In this document: piece after piece, positions 26,679 through 37,183 of the stretch
Numbering within the stretch: position 1 is the stretch's first letter
Layout of the letters: each line of letters opens with the position of its first letter
NCBI RefSeq assembly: GCF_002237755.1
Contig: NZ_MWSJ01000021.1
Span: forward strand, 20,453 to 84,452
DNA: 64,000 bases
Direction of reading: 5' to 3'
From: Lysinibacillus sp. KCTC 33748
GTDB lineage: Bacteria; Bacillota; Bacilli; Bacillales_A; Planococcaceae
Notes under the pieces: model-generated
Databases searched by the model: none
The model's input: the letters and a program-made list of their open reading frames with translations, nothing else
What the model was told of the DNA's origin: nothing
Position numbers and translations under genes: made by a program

Positions 26679-26838
26679 CAATTATGCTACGGCATAATTG
26701 CGTCAGGAATCAGCTTTGTGCATTCCAGCAGATGTTTTTTGTGCGAAAGCGAAGCGTCAGCAACAGATGTTTTTTGTGCGAAAGCGAAGCGTCAGCAGCA
26801 CATGTTTTTGTCTGTAGTTTGCTGAAAGCTGAATGCCT
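26679..26838. repeat. Mosaic intergenic repeat with two exact 35-bp tandem units
   Basis: AATTATGC-TACG-GCATAATT is a perfect hairpin, followed by GCGTCAGGAATCAGCTTTGTGC, which matches the end of the element near 44650-44690 in reverse. Then CAGATGTTTTTTGTGCGAAAGCGAAGCGTCAGCA is present twice in tandem (26729-26763 and 26764-26798, 34 identical bases). This is the third module of the repeat family. Confidence 0.85.
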
Positions 26839-27029
26839 GTAAATAGTAATAAATGAAAGATATTATTAATTATAATACAATTTATTACAAAATATGTAAT
26901 GCTAAAGCAATGATTTTTTTAAAATAAGCAGGGAGTAAATTTATATTGTCATCGTTGAATGTTAAAAATGATATATGTTAAAACGTATACTGTTTAATAA
27001 GATTGAATTGGAGTAAATGAGGGGAGCAT

Positions 27030-27180
27030 TACAGATGAGACCCTGGTGGGAATCAATAGAGGAACGCACAAAGTTCAGTAATAACGCTTTTGTGACTAAC
27101 CCCCAGTAGCTTATCGCAACTCTTCGTAAAGCCCTCGGTCAGATTCGTAAATCAACTCCATGATAGTGTGATGATTCATA
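27030..27180. repeat. Degenerate mosaic repeat
   Basis: ACAGATGAGACCCTG matches the middle of the copy near 49877, and GCCCTCGGTCAGATTCGTAAATCAACTCCAT loosely matches its 3' arm. The rest has drifted. It lies between the repeat at 26679-26838 and the ysoA-like gene. Confidence 0.5.
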
Positions 27181-27221
27181 TAGAAACTAATAAGTAAAAT
27201 AGTCGTAAAGAGGTGAGAAAA

Positions 27222-28211
27222 ATGACAAAGCGAAAACGACATGTTATAAAACATGACAATATTGTTGTTTTTCCTGGTGCTGTTCAGACATTAATACGTG
27301 AAGGACATATGTATGCGGAAAATTATCAATATGAAGAGGCAGTGGCGAGCTTTGAAAAAGCATTTTTATATGAAGATGGAGACGAAATGGCATTAAGTGC
27401 TTACGCGTATGCTTTATATGAATTAAAAGCATACGATAAGGTTAAAAATGTTTGTGAGCAATTATTTGCTATGGGTACGACTTTATATGTGGAAGTAATG
27501 GAGCTGTATGTTACTGTATGTATGCAATTAAAGGAATACCACCAAGTAGAGTCGTTAATTTCGACATTAATAGAAGAAAATGTACTTCCGGAAGATCGGC
27601 TTGAGAAATTTGAACGCTTAAGAAGCTTGAATCAAGATGTTGCAATGAATCTCCAAAAAAAAGAGGATGCAAAACGATTGTTAGAAGAGCAAGAATATGA
27701 ACTTTCGGAATTTAGTACCTTAACGGCAAATGAACAATCTATTCGACTGCATCGTTTAATGGAGACGAATGTAAGGCAATTAAAGACAGCATTGAAAGAT
27801 ATTATTGAATCTCCTACAATCCATCCATTTGTTCAGAGTTTAGCATTAATTCTATTAGTGGAACAAGAAGTGTCAATTGAGATTACGGTCTCAAAATTTA
27901 ATGGAACAAAGATTATTAACCCTATCAATTTAGTCTTGCCAAATCAGTTGCCTCAGTATAGGGAAGTAAAAAAAATAATCGAAAATAAATTAGAGCAAGA
28001 CCCATCGACGTTGGAAATGGTACAATACTTAATGGCGAAGCATGCCATTGTGACATATCCGTTTGAATGGCACCAGTATGAAGCTGATGATATTGCCTAT
28101 AGTTATATTGACTTTGTACAATCTATGCTCGGAAAAGTACAGGAAATGAACTATGAAATCATTGACTTTTTACAAATGTTAGAAAAAATGACGGAACTAC
28201 ATGAAGTGTGA
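27222..28211 (+). CDS. ysoA: TPR-repeat protein, YsoA-like
   Basis: About 329 residues. Residues about 18-85 read as two tetratricopeptide-like helical pairs ('GHMYAENYQYEEAVASFEKAF', 'YAYALYELKAYDKVKNVCEQL'), with a third at about 90-120. The remainder is helical with a DUF3196-like appearance, including 'TYPFEWHQYEADDIAYSYIDF'. B. subtilis has ysoA directly upstream of tig, which matches the position here. Role unknown, perhaps protein contacts. ATG 27222 follows AAAGAGGTG; GTG 27213 overlaps that site. Promoter for tig lies in the gap that follows. Confidence 0.85.
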   Translation: MTKRKRHVIKHDNIVVFPGAVQTLIREGHMYAENYQYEEAVASFEKAFLYEDGDEMALSAYAYALYELKAYDKVKNVCEQLFAMGTTLYVEVMELYVTVCMQLKEYHQVESLISTLIEENVLPEDRLEKFERLRSLNQDVAMNLQKKEDAKRLLEEQEYELSEFSTLTANEQSIRLHRLMETNVRQLKTALKDIIESPTIHPFVQSLALILLVEQEVSIEITVSKFNGTKIINPINLVLPNQLPQYREVKKIIENKLEQDPSTLEMVQYLMAKHAIVTYPFEWHQYEADDIAYSYIDFVQSMLGKVQEMNYEIIDFLQMLEKMTELHEV

Positions 28212-28217
28212 AATAAG

Positions 28218-28245
28218 TTGAAACTATACGCATCTATGTTATACT
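28218..28245 (+). promoter_or_regulatory. Candidate sigma-A promoter of tig
   Basis: TTGAAA at 28218-28223, 16 bases, TATACT at 28240-28245, about 78 bases before the tig ATG. Spacing is one short of ideal. Confidence 0.55.
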
Positions 28246-28322
28246 AAAATGGTTGTCAAAATCGTAGTTACGAATGAATTGTCTAACAATAAACTTGATT
28301 ATTTATTTGGAGGTATTTATAC

Positions 28323-29612
28323 ATGTCAGCAAAATGGGAAAAACAAGAAGGTAATATCGGTACTCTTACAATTGAAGTACCTGCTGCAGAAGTAGACGCA
28401 GCAATGGACCAAGCGTTCAAAAAAGTTGTAAAACAAATTAACGTACCAGGTTTCCGTAAAGGAAAAATGCCTCGTAATATGTTTGAACAACGCTTTGGTA
28501 TCGAATCTTTATACCAAGATGCATTAGAAATCATCGTTCCTGAATCTTATTCAAAAGCTATCGATGAAGCTGGTATTATGCCAGTAGATTACCCAGAAAT
28601 TTCTGGTACAGAAAACTTCGCACATGGTAAAGATTTCACATTTACTGCTCAAGTAACAGTGAAACCAGAGCCAAAACTTGGTGAGTACAAAGGTTTAGAA
28701 GTTACGAAACTTCCAGTAGAAGTTACTGATGAAGAAGTAGAAACACAAATTCAAGAACAATTAGCTCGTAAAGCAGAGCTAGAAATTAAAGAAGACGAAG
28801 CAATCGTAGAAGGCGATACAGCTGTTATCGACTTTGAAGGTTTCGTAGGTGAAGAAGCGTTTGAAGGTGGCAAAGGTGAAGACTACCCACTAGAAATTGG
28901 TTCAGGTTCATTCATCCCTGGCTTCGAAGAGCAAATTGTAGGTATTAAAACTGGCGAATCTAAAGATGTAGTTGTAACTTTCCCAGAAGAATACCATGCA
29001 GCTGAATTAGCTGGTAAAGAAGCTACTTTCAAAGTAACAGTAAAAGAAGTTAAAACAAAAGTTCTTCCAGAACTAAACGATGAATTCGCTAAAGAATTAG
29101 ACCCAGAAGTTGAGGGTGTTGAAGCTTTACGCGCTAAAATCAAAGAGCAAACTGCAGAACAAAAACTAGCTGAATCAAATGCAGCACTTCGTGACGAATT
29201 AGTTGAAAAAGCAGCTGGAAATGCTGATTTTGAAGTACCTGCTGGTATGATTAACTCTGAAACTGATCGTATGTTACAAGAATTTGGTCAACGTTTACAA
29301 ATGCAAGGTATGAACTTAGACCTTTACTATCAATTCTCAGGTCAATCAGAAGAAGATTTACGCGGACAAATGAAAGAAGAAGCAGAAAGCCGTGTACGTG
29401 TATCTTTAACTCTTGAAGCAATTGCAGAAGCTGAAAAAGTTGAAGCTACTGAAGCTGATATCGAAGCAGAATTAGAAAAAATGACTGCTCAATTTAACAT
29501 GACAAAAGAGCAAATTACTGGTGCTTTAGGTGGCACAGCAGTTCTTGAAAACGACATTAAAATTCAAAAAACAGTTGAATTTTTAGTAGAAAACGCTAAA
29601 ATTACTGAATAG
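28323..29612 (+). CDS. tig: Trigger factor, ribosome-associated chaperone and prolyl isomerase
   Basis: 429 residues. N-terminal ribosome-binding domain with the signature '[19 protein letters not shown]' near residues 41-59, an FKBP-type prolyl isomerase domain at about 150-245 ('[19 protein letters not shown]', '[11 protein letters not shown]'), then a long helical chaperone domain. It shields nascent chains at the ribosome exit. GGAGG precedes ATG 28323. The codon pattern (few rare codons) looks like a highly expressed gene. clpX lies downstream, as in B. subtilis, though about 750 bp away. Confidence 0.98.
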   Translation: MSAKWEKQEGNIGTLTIEVPAAEVDAAMDQAFKKVVKQINVPGFRKGKMPRNMFEQRFGIESLYQDALEIIVPESYSKAIDEAGIMPVDYPEISGTENFAHGKDFTFTAQVTVKPEPKLGEYKGLEVTKLPVEVTDEEVETQIQEQLARKAELEIKEDEAIVEGDTAVIDFEGFVGEEAFEGGKGEDYPLEIGSGSFIPGFEEQIVGIKTGESKDVVVTFPEEYHAAELAGKEATFKVTVKEVKTKVLPELNDEFAKELDPEVEGVEALRAKIKEQTAEQKLAESNAALRDELVEKAAGNADFEVPAGMINSETDRMLQEFGQRLQMQGMNLDLYYQFSGQSEEDLRGQMKEEAESRVRVSLTLEAIAEAEKVEATEADIEAELEKMTAQFNMTKEQITGALGGTAVLENDIKIQKTVEFLVENAKITE

Positions 29613-29640
29613 GATTTTTTTGTAACTGGATAGAAAAATG

Positions 29641-29677
29641 AAAACAAGGTACGGCATTATACCGTGCCTTGTTTTAT
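29641..29677 (+). terminator. Terminator of tig
   Basis: 14-bp stem AAAACAAGGTACGG / CCGTGCCTTGTTTT with one G-T pair and a short loop, 28 bases after the stop. Confidence 0.9.
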
Positions 29678-30369
29678 CACATATTGTGTGTTTAGGTGTA
29701 GCTTGATTCCACGTTAGGTTTAGTTTTACGACTACTTTCACCGCAAAAGCATCCTCCAAAAGGAAGTGCTTTTTTGAAGAGGGGATAGGCAAAGCCTTTA
29801 CATTTCTCTAATACATAGTGTTGTTTGACTTATCACACGATGCTAAAATTTGACTTTATTCAGCAGAGATAGGGTTTAATTGATTGATGTCTCAATTCTT
29901 CCAAATGAGGAACAACGAAATACATCCTCTTCTGAATGAAGTTAAGCCTCTGGCGAATGTAATAGATTTAAAAAAAATTGTAACTTATACTACCGAGTAT
30001 AAACGTGAAGTCACGAGTCAATACCAACTGAAGAAGGTCAGGTAGATTGGCTAAACGTAAGGTCTCTGGTCGCTAGAGCTTTCTGAAGAATCAGTCACTT
30101 ACACTCGTGTGGTAATAAAAGGTATGATTGGTATAATTCGGACTCGCCCTAAGTGGTGGATAGCATTTGTTAAACTACACGCTATGATGGTGAGCTGGAA
30201 TTTATTAAGTTAATGAAATGGAAACTTTGTGGCAATATTCATGTTTTTTGTACAATGAGTGTCAAAAATCTTGAACCATAAACGCCGTGGTGTAAATGGA
30301 TGCAGACAATTTATTTGATAATGATTCAATAATCTTGTAAGATTGTTGCTTGAATAGGGGTGAAACATA
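29678..30369. other. Non-coding stretch between tig and clpX
   Basis: About 690 bp without a credible gene. GTTAAGCCTCTGGCGAATGTAATAGA at about 29940-29966 resembles the GCCTCCGGCGGATGTCACAGA part of the repeat near 44550, suggesting a decayed copy. A clpX promoter must lie near its 3' end; TTGATA..TAAGATT-like elements near 30318-30345 are too weak to call. Confidence 0.4.
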
Positions 30370-31641
30370 TTGTTCAAATTTAATGATGAAAAAGGCAATT
30401 TAAAATGCTCATTCTGTGGGAAACCACAAGAACAGGTACGTAAACTAGTTGCGGGTCCTGGTGTTTATATTTGTGATGAATGTATCGAACTTTGTTCAGA
30501 AATCGTTGTAGAGGAACTGGGCGTTGAAGAAGAAATTGAATTCCAAGATATTCCAAAACCGAAAGAAATCTTAACGATTTTAGATGAGTATGTAATAGGT
30601 CAAGAACGTGCTAAAAAAGCTTTAGCAGTTGCGGTTTACAATCACTACAAACGTATTAATACAAATAGTAAAATTGATGATGTAGAATTAGCGAAGTCGA
30701 ACATTGTGTTAATCGGCCCAACTGGTAGCGGTAAAACTTTATTGGCCCAAACATTGGCGCGTATATTAAACGTTCCTTTTGCTATTGCAGACGCTACTTC
30801 ACTAACTGAAGCTGGCTATGTTGGTGAGGACGTTGAGAATATCTTATTAAAATTAATTCAATCAGCAGATTACGATATTGAGCGTGCTGAAAAAGGGATC
30901 ATCTATATTGATGAAATCGATAAAGTTGCACGTAAATCTGAAAATCCATCCATTACACGTGATGTATCTGGTGAAGGTGTACAACAAGCACTTCTTAAAA
31001 TCTTAGAAGGTACAGTTGCGAGTGTCCCACCACAAGGTGGCCGTAAGCATCCTCATCAGGAGTTCTTACAAATCGATACTACGAACATCTTATTTATTGT
31101 GGGTGGAGCGTTTGATGGAATAGAATCCATTATTAAACGTCGTCAGGGTGAAAAAGTAATTGGCTTCGGTTCAGATCCTAACAAAATTGATGTGGATGAA
31201 GGCTCAATTATGGCAAAGCTGATTCCAGAGGATTTATTGAAATTTGGCTTAATTCCAGAGTTCATCGGTCGATTACCGGTACTTGCAAGCCTAGAGCAAT
31301 TAAACGAGGCTGCGCTTGTACAAATTTTAACAGAGCCTAAAAATGCACTAGCTAAGCAATATCAAAAAATGCTTGAATTAGATGGTGTTGAGCTTGAGTT
31401 TGATGAAGGTGCCCTTTCTGAAATTGCAAAAGAAGCAATTGAGCGAAAAACAGGTGCACGCGGTCTTCGTTCAATTATTGAGTCAACAATGCTTGATGTA
31501 ATGTACGAACTACCTTCACGTGAAGACGTGAAAAAATGTATCATTACGGCAAAAACAATTACGGATAAAGAAAAACCGAAATTGCTTCTTGAAGATGGCA
31601 CTGAACTCGATGAAGGTAGCGACACAAAAACTTCAGCATAA
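30370..31641 (+). CDS. clpX: ATP-dependent Clp protease ATP-binding subunit ClpX
   Basis: 423 residues. N-terminal zinc-binding domain with C-S-F-C and C-D-E-C near residues 14-40, then the AAA+ module: Walker A G-P-T-G-S-G-K-T near 118-125, pore loop 'GYVGEDVE' near 150, Walker B 'IIYIDEIDK' near 178, and '[18 protein letters not shown]'. The C-terminal '[10 protein letters not shown]' is the sensor 2 region. ClpX unfolds substrates and feeds them to ClpP. The start is TTG 30370 behind AGGGGTGA. Downstream, lon follows with no lonB between them. Confidence 0.98.
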   Translation: MFKFNDEKGNLKCSFCGKPQEQVRKLVAGPGVYICDECIELCSEIVVEELGVEEEIEFQDIPKPKEILTILDEYVIGQERAKKALAVAVYNHYKRINTNSKIDDVELAKSNIVLIGPTGSGKTLLAQTLARILNVPFAIADATSLTEAGYVGEDVENILLKLIQSADYDIERAEKGIIYIDEIDKVARKSENPSITRDVSGEGVQQALLKILEGTVASVPPQGGRKHPHQEFLQIDTTNILFIVGGAFDGIESIIKRRQGEKVIGFGSDPNKIDVDEGSIMAKLIPEDLLKFGLIPEFIGRLPVLASLEQLNEAALVQILTEPKNALAKQYQKMLELDGVELEFDEGALSEIAKEAIERKTGARGLRSIIESTMLDVMYELPSREDVKKCIITAKTITDKEKPKLLLEDGTELDEGSDTKTSA

Positions 31642-31685
31642 CGAACAGACGTGGCTGTCTATTGTTATGAGATAAAGAGTAATTT

Positions 31686-31735
31686 AGCTGACTTCGATTG
31701 TGTAATATTCGCACATTCGACAGTCAGCTTTTTAT
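31686..31735 (+). terminator. Terminator of clpX
   Basis: AGCTGAC / GTCAGCT outer stem with a longer imperfect inner pairing, followed by TTTTTATT. Confidence 0.75.
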
Positions 31736-31870
31736 TCATTCATACATAAAGCCAACTGTAATTAAATGAAATTTTTGGCTCAATTGATTAACTAGTGTGA
31801 ATCAGCTTTTTAGACACATACTAGTAGCGTGGGAGTGAATAAGAAAATTTTGACGGAGGTGAATACCCGC

Positions 31871-34195
31871 ATGGTGACAATACAAAAAACAACAAATGTA
31901 CCATTATTGCCTTTACGTGGACTTTTAGTATACCCGTCGATGGTGTTACATATTGATGTGGGTAGAAATCGTTCTGTAGCGGCGCTAGAACAAGCGATGT
32001 TAGAGGACCAACTGATATTATTAGTAACACAAAAAGAAATGCATGATGAACAGCCTGATGAGCAAGATCTCTACACAGTTGGTACGATGGCATATGTTAA
32101 ACAGATGCTTAAATTACCAAATGGAACTCTGCGTGTTTTAGTGGAAGGTGTAGCACGTGCAACATGGTCTAACTATCGGGCGTTAGAAAAATATACGGTT
32201 GTTGACATCGATGATAAGGAAGAAACAATCGATAAGGATATTGAAACACAGGCTTTAATGCGGACGCTGTTAACGTATTTTGAAAGATACGCGAAAGCCT
32301 CCAATAAGATTACTTCCGAAACCATCAGTACTGTGGCAGACATTGAAGAGCCAGGTCGTTTAGCGGACATCATCGCTTCACACTTGCCATTCAAGATTGC
32401 AGATAAACAAGAAGTATTAGAAATGCTCAGTGTAAAAAAACGTTTAGACCATTTAATTATCCGTTTGCATGATGAACAAGAAGTACTTGATCTAGAGAAG
32501 AAAATTAATACAAAAGTTAAGCAATCGATGGAGCGTACTCAAAAAGAATATTATTTACGTGAACAAATGAAAGCTATTCAAACTGAGCTAGGGGACCGTG
32601 AAGGGAAAACTGGCGAGGTCGCTGAATTACGTAAACGTATTGACGCAACAGGAATGCCTGAATCCACGAAAGAAGTAGTGCTTAAAGAGTTGGATCGCTA
32701 CGAGAAGCTACCGGCAGCTAGTGCAGAGAGTGGCGTAATTCGAAACTATATTGATTGGATTGTAGCACTACCATGGACAAATGCGACAGAAGATCGCATG
32801 AATATCGCACATGCAGAAGATATTTTAAATCGTGATCATGATGGATTAGAAAAAGTAAAAGAACGTATATTAGAATATTTAGCTGTACGTCAATTGAAAG
32901 CATCATTACGTGGACCTATTTTGTGTTTGGCTGGCCCTCCGGGTGTAGGTAAGACGTCATTAGCACGATCTATTGCAGAAAGCTTGGATCGTAAATTTAT
33001 ACGTATTTCATTAGGTGGGGTACGAGACGAATCAGAAATTCGTGGGCATCGTCGTACGTATGTTGGTGCAATGCCAGGGCGTATTATCCAAGGGATGAAA
33101 AAGGCAGGGACAATTAATCCTGTGTTCCTTTTAGATGAAATTGATAAAATGTCTAATGACTTCAGGGGAGATCCAGCAGCAGCAATGCTTGAAGTTTTAG
33201 ATCCGGCTCAAAATAATACATTTAGTGATCATTACATCGAAGAACCTTATGATTTATCAAATGTATTATTTATAGCAACTGCTAATGATTTAAGTACAAT
33301 TCCTGGACCGTTACTAGATCGTATGGAAGTGATTTCAATTGCTGGTTATACTGAAATTGAAAAAGAGCAAATTACGAAAAATCATTTAATACCAAAACAG
33401 TTAAAAGAGCACGGCTTGAAAAAAACACAAGTTATTATGAAAGACGAAGCAGTAGTGGATATCATCCGTTACTATACTCGTGAAGCGGGCGTTCGCGGAC
33501 TAGAGCGTCAAGTCGCAACCCTATGTCGTAAAATCGCTAAGATCATTGTTTCTGGTGAGAAAAAACGAGTAACAGTAAGCTCGAAATCGTTAGAGGAATT
33601 ACTCGGTAAACATCGTTTCCGATATGGACAAGCCGAGGAAGAAAATCAAATCGGTGTAGCTACTGGACTTGCTTATACAACTGTGGGTGGTGATACATTG
33701 CAAATTGAGGTATCATTAACACCTGGTAAAGGAAAATTGCAGCTAACTGGGAAGCTAGGCGATGTCATGAAGGAATCAGCTCAAACCGCCTTATCGTATG
33801 TCCGCTCAAAAATGGAAGAGCTAAAAGTGGATGCGGAATATTTTGAAACACATGATATTCATATTCACGTTCCTGAAGGAGCAGTGCCGAAAGATGGTCC
33901 TTCCGCAGGTATTACAATGGCAACCGCAATTGTTTCCGCGATTTTACACCGTCCAATACGCCGTGAGGTCGGCATGACAGGTGAAATTACTTTACGTGGG
34001 CGTGTACTCCCAATTGGGGGCTTAAAGGAAAAGACACTCAGTGCGCATCGAGCAGGCTTAACGACAATTATTTGTCCAAAAGATAATGAGCGAGATATTG
34101 AGGATATTCCTGAAAGTGTACGCGAACAACTAACATTTAAACTAGTGTCATCGGCTGATGAAGTATTAGCCATTGCACTGGACGGAGGTATTTAA
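31871..34195 (+). CDS. lon: ATP-dependent protease Lon (LonA)
   Basis: About 774 residues. N-terminal substrate-binding LON domain ('[23 protein letters not shown]'-like start), AAA+ domain with Walker A 'GPPGVGKT' near residue 356 and Walker B '[11 protein letters not shown]', then the serine-lysine protease domain with catalytic Ser in '[11 protein letters not shown]' and Lys in '[14 protein letters not shown]'. It degrades damaged and regulatory proteins. ATG 31871 is chosen because GGAGGTG is about ten bases upstream and the N-terminus then aligns with known LonA; the longer frame from 31829 has no family support. engB follows after five bases. Confidence 0.98.
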   Translation: MVTIQKTTNVPLLPLRGLLVYPSMVLHIDVGRNRSVAALEQAMLEDQLILLVTQKEMHDEQPDEQDLYTVGTMAYVKQMLKLPNGTLRVLVEGVARATWSNYRALEKYTVVDIDDKEETIDKDIETQALMRTLLTYFERYAKASNKITSETISTVADIEEPGRLADIIASHLPFKIADKQEVLEMLSVKKRLDHLIIRLHDEQEVLDLEKKINTKVKQSMERTQKEYYLREQMKAIQTELGDREGKTGEVAELRKRIDATGMPESTKEVVLKELDRYEKLPAASAESGVIRNYIDWIVALPWTNATEDRMNIAHAEDILNRDHDGLEKVKERILEYLAVRQLKASLRGPILCLAGPPGVGKTSLARSIAESLDRKFIRISLGGVRDESEIRGHRRTYVGAMPGRIIQGMKKAGTINPVFLLDEIDKMSNDFRGDPAAAMLEVLDPAQNNTFSDHYIEEPYDLSNVLFIATANDLSTIPGPLLDRMEVISIAGYTEIEKEQITKNHLIPKQLKEHGLKKTQVIMKDEAVVDIIRYYTREAGVRGLERQVATLCRKIAKIIVSGEKKRVTVSSKSLEELLGKHRFRYGQAEEENQIGVATGLAYTTVGGDTLQIEVSLTPGKGKLQLTGKLGDVMKESAQTALSYVRSKMEELKVDAEYFETHDIHIHVPEGAVPKDGPSAGITMATAIVSAILHRPIRREVGMTGEITLRGRVLPIGGLKEKTLSAHRAGLTTIICPKDNERDIEDIPESVREQLTFKLVSSADEVLAIALDGGI

Positions 34196-34199
34196 GAAA

Positions 34200-34781
34200 A
34201 TGAAAGTCCATAACGTCGAAATGGTCATAAGTGCTGTAAGACCAGACCAATATCCAGAAGATGGACTGCCAGAATTTGCACTAGCCGGTCGTTCAAATGT
34301 GGGGAAATCCTCATTTATTAACCGAATGATCGGTCGTAAAGCTTTAGCACGTATTTCTTCTAAGCCCGGAAAAACACAAACGCTTAATTTTTACAAGATT
34401 GAAGAGCAATTGTTTTTCGTAGATGTTCCGGGTTATGGTTATGCAAAGGTTTCAAAGACTGAGCGTGAAGCATGGGGAAAAATGATTGAGCGTTACTTAA
34501 CTGGGCGTCAGGAATTAAAGGCAGTCGTTCAAATTATTGACTTACGTCATCCACCTACAGCTGATGATCGCATGATGTATGATTTTTTGAAGCATTACAA
34601 TATTCCTTGTATTGTCATTGCAACAAAAGCAGATAAAATTCCAAAAGGTAAATGGGATAAGCACAAAAAAATCGTGAAAGAAACGCTAGACATGGATAAA
34701 AATGATCCTATTATTGTCTTTTCTTCAGAAACAGGACTTGGTTTTGAAGAAGCTTGGCGTACTATCGAAAATAAAATGTAA
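34200..34781 (+). CDS. engB: Ribosome biogenesis GTP-binding protein EngB/YsxC
   Basis: 193 residues. GTPase motifs: G1 'GRSNVGKSS' near residues 30-38, G3 'DVPGYGYAK' near 75-83, G4 'TKADK' near 142-146 and the G5 region 'VFSSETGLG'. EngB is needed for late assembly of the 50S ribosomal subunit. ATG 34200 follows GGAGGTA, which lies at the end of lon, so the two are translationally close and probably one transcript. A terminator follows at once. Confidence 0.97.
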   Translation: MKVHNVEMVISAVRPDQYPEDGLPEFALAGRSNVGKSSFINRMIGRKALARISSKPGKTQTLNFYKIEEQLFFVDVPGYGYAKVSKTEREAWGKMIERYLTGRQELKAVVQIIDLRHPPTADDRMMYDFLKHYNIPCIVIATKADKIPKGKWDKHKKIVKETLDMDKNDPIIVFSSETGLGFEEAWRTIENKM

Positions 34782-34785
34782 TAAG

Positions 34786-34831
34786 AAAACATCTATTGCG
34801 TCTATTATTTAGGACAGTAGATGTTTTTTTT
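34786..34831 (+). terminator. Terminator of lon-engB
   Basis: AAAACATCTA / TAGATGTTTT stem with a larger loop and T8 tail. Confidence 0.88.
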
Positions 34832-34899
34832 ATTAAAATGGATGGAATTGCTTGATGAATGAAATAACTGACCGATAAATTAAATAGGAGGTGGACTTA

Positions 34900-35073
34900 A
34901 TGGATATCGCAGCTTTATCAATGGCAATGAATCAAGCAACATTAATGCAAAATGTATCTCTAGCTGTAACGAAACAGGCTATGGAGATGCAACAGCAAAA
35001 TTCAGAACAATTAGTTGAAATGTTAGATGCTCCACATCCAACAGCTGGACATACAATTGACGTTCAAGTTTGA
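34900..35073 (+). CDS. YjfB-like small protein
   Basis: 57 residues, rich in Met, Gln and Ala: 'MDIAALSMAMNQATLMQNVSLAVTK' start, then 'MEMQQQNSEQLVEML' and a C-terminal 'HPTAGHTIDVQV'. This is the layout of the YjfB family, annotated as putative motility protein on weak evidence. TAGGAGGTGG precedes ATG 34900; the upstream GTG at 34891 lies inside that site. Monocistronic by appearance. Role unknown. Confidence 0.85.
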   Translation: MDIAALSMAMNQATLMQNVSLAVTKQAMEMQQQNSEQLVEMLDAPHPTAGHTIDVQV

Positions 35074-35242
35074 TGAAGGAAGGTAGCTTGTAATTGGAAG
35101 CTACCTCTATCTTTGTGTCTAACGGTAGATTAAAAAAGGAATTAAAAGTACTAAAATGTATCTTTTTAGATAGTAAAAACTACCAATAGTACGATATACT
35201 ATTTAATAATAATTAATAACATTTTTTTAGGAGGTGGGATTG

Positions 35243-36901
35243 TTGAAGAAAATTCCATACATACTAATGATTTTGTTACTAGCGGTTCTCGGGTTCTCAT
35301 CAAATCAAACAGCACATGCTACCCAAATGGTGACTGGAACTTTTGTAGATGTAACATTTTCAGAATATGAAAATTCAAATGGAGTAATAGAAAAAAAGCT
35401 TAGTAAAATTACTTTGCAAAATGATAGCGGTCGTCAAGTTACATACAATATAAATAATAATGCCCGCCTTTATATTAATAAGACAGAGACAACAATCGAA
35501 GGCTTTAAGATGGGGATGAAAGTAGAAGCGGACATTTCCCTTCGAAGTGTTGTTGAGCTTCGAGGTACTTCTGATTCTACAAAGGAAACAGAATCTCCAA
35601 CAGTTGCACACAATACGAAAACACTTGCCGGGGTAGTGACAAGTATCGATCCAAATGGACTATTTATTATGTTGAAGTCGGATTTTGGAAAAGAAACGAC
35701 TTACTATATAAATAAAGATACAAGCTACCAAAAAAACTCCTCTGCAGCCGATATTAGCGCATTATATGTAGGGGATCGTGTTAAGCTAAGCCTTAAAAAT
35801 CAAAATGCATCCATTGTCACAAAAATCGAAATTAGTGATACAGGTACATTAGTTGAAAACCTATATAAAGGTGAAATACAAACGGTTAATGCCAATGCAA
35901 ATAAATTAACTGTAAAAAATCAACATGCTTTTATAAATTGGCAGTTTGGTTCTGATACAACAAAGGCTTTATCAACGATGAATTTTTCATCGAAAGTTCC
36001 AGTATATGTTGGAAACACAAAAATTAATAAAGATCAGTTGAAAAATTACATTGGTAGTGAAGCATATTATGCAACAGTTAAACAATTTGGCAAAGAAGTG
36101 ATTGAAAAGATTGTTGTATTGAAAAACAACGAGCGAACTTACTACGAGCCTATGCTTTCTGTAGATTCTAAATATCAACTATTTAAACTTAAATCTGCAG
36201 GTACAATATACTTCCACGATGGAACGATATTAATTCGAAATGGTCGTTTAATCGAACCTACAGGCCTATTAGCTTATGGTACAGCCTTTGTTATTTCGGA
36301 TGGTGCTGCACGTGATCATTATGCCCAAGTTGTGCAAATAACAAGTGATAGTTTTATGTCACCAAACTTAGCAGGTCATGAGTTATATTATGGACGTTTA
36401 TCACAAGCAGATGGCTATTTAATCGAAATTGATGATGCAATGAAGATCGAGTCAAATGTCTTCAAGAAAACAGATCGTACTGTACTATCTGTTAGTAATT
36501 CAACAAAGGCAATAGTAGATGACGGTAACAAAACATACAGTGTTGTTCCTGATATTGAACTTCATTTATATGAAGGTCAATATGGATACTTCTATGTGAA
36601 GGATGGACATGTACAGGCCCTTCATATTCTGAATAAGGCGAAACCTGTTGCACCATTAATGTTAACAGGTAAACTACAGTCAGTTAAATCGAAATTCCCA
36701 GCTGTAATCAATGTGAAGAGCGTTAGTCAATGGCAAAATGGTCGTTGGTATGAAGCTGGTGAAATGATTGATATGAATATTGACCAAGCAACAATTATTA
36801 AAGCTGGTAAAGTTATTCAAGCATCTGATTTAAAACCTTCTGATCGTTTAGTAGTATTATCAGATCGTTTTATCAAAGCTCATTTAATATTAGTCGATTA
36901 A
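35243..36901 (+). CDS. Secreted protein built of repeated small beta-rich domains, envelope module gene 1
   Basis: About 552 residues with a signal peptide (cleavage likely after A-H-A near residue 26). The mature part reads as about five units of 80-100 residues, each with a strand pattern like 'GTFVDV...KITLQN..GRQVTYNINNNARLYINK....GMKVEADI', reminiscent of DUF5666-like OB barrels: near residues 30-110, 125-200, 205-295, 380-465 and 470-552. No SLH, LPXTG or catalytic motif is seen. TTG 35243 is favoured (AGGAGG eight bases upstream), with TTG 35240 as an alternative. It is followed by two SLH proteins on the same strand, so it is probably exported to the same surface layer. Confidence 0.75.
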   Translation: MKKIPYILMILLLAVLGFSSNQTAHATQMVTGTFVDVTFSEYENSNGVIEKKLSKITLQNDSGRQVTYNINNNARLYINKTETTIEGFKMGMKVEADISLRSVVELRGTSDSTKETESPTVAHNTKTLAGVVTSIDPNGLFIMLKSDFGKETTYYINKDTSYQKNSSAADISALYVGDRVKLSLKNQNASIVTKIEISDTGTLVENLYKGEIQTVNANANKLTVKNQHAFINWQFGSDTTKALSTMNFSSKVPVYVGNTKINKDQLKNYIGSEAYYATVKQFGKEVIEKIVVLKNNERTYYEPMLSVDSKYQLFKLKSAGTIYFHDGTILIRNGRLIEPTGLLAYGTAFVISDGAARDHYAQVVQITSDSFMSPNLAGHELYYGRLSQADGYLIEIDDAMKIESNVFKKTDRTVLSVSNSTKAIVDDGNKTYSVVPDIELHLYEGQYGYFYVKDGHVQALHILNKAKPVAPLMLTGKLQSVKSKFPAVINVKSVSQWQNGRWYEAGEMIDMNIDQATIIKAGKVIQASDLKPSDRLVVLSDRFIKAHLILVD

Positions 36902-37035
36902 TATCTGTGAGTTTTCTGCGAGTATATTTACGACGAAGGTATTCAGCCTTAAGCGAATTTTTTAGTACTTGCTAATGATGAAAGACTTTGTCGCGCTAGG
37001 AGTAGAAGGCGAGCAAATTTAACCTTAAATTTTTT

Positions 37036-37112
37036 AGGTGTGTTGATTAGGTTCATCACCAAAAGTCGTGGAGACTTCTTATCATTTTGCTTACATCAAC
37101 ACACCTGATTAT
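37036..37112 (+). terminator. Hairpin between envelope genes 1 and 2
   Basis: Perfect 11-bp stem AGGTGTGTTGA / TCAACACACCT around 49 bases, followed by GATTATTTTATT. The loop contains GTTCATCACCAAAAGT, also found at the border of the repeat at 49798. Confidence 0.6.
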
Positions 37113-37183
37113 TTTATTATCTTAAATAATTGACAGCTCCAGATGCGGATATGCATGGAATGAAAGAGAGGAACAGAAAAAGA

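Noticed and set aside
26679..26838. CRISPR array
   Set aside because: Only two tandem units and no spacers between them; no cas genes in the window.
31829..31870. Longer Lon start at GTG 31829
   Set aside because: The added residues lack family support, and GGAGGTG before ATG 31871 is better placed.
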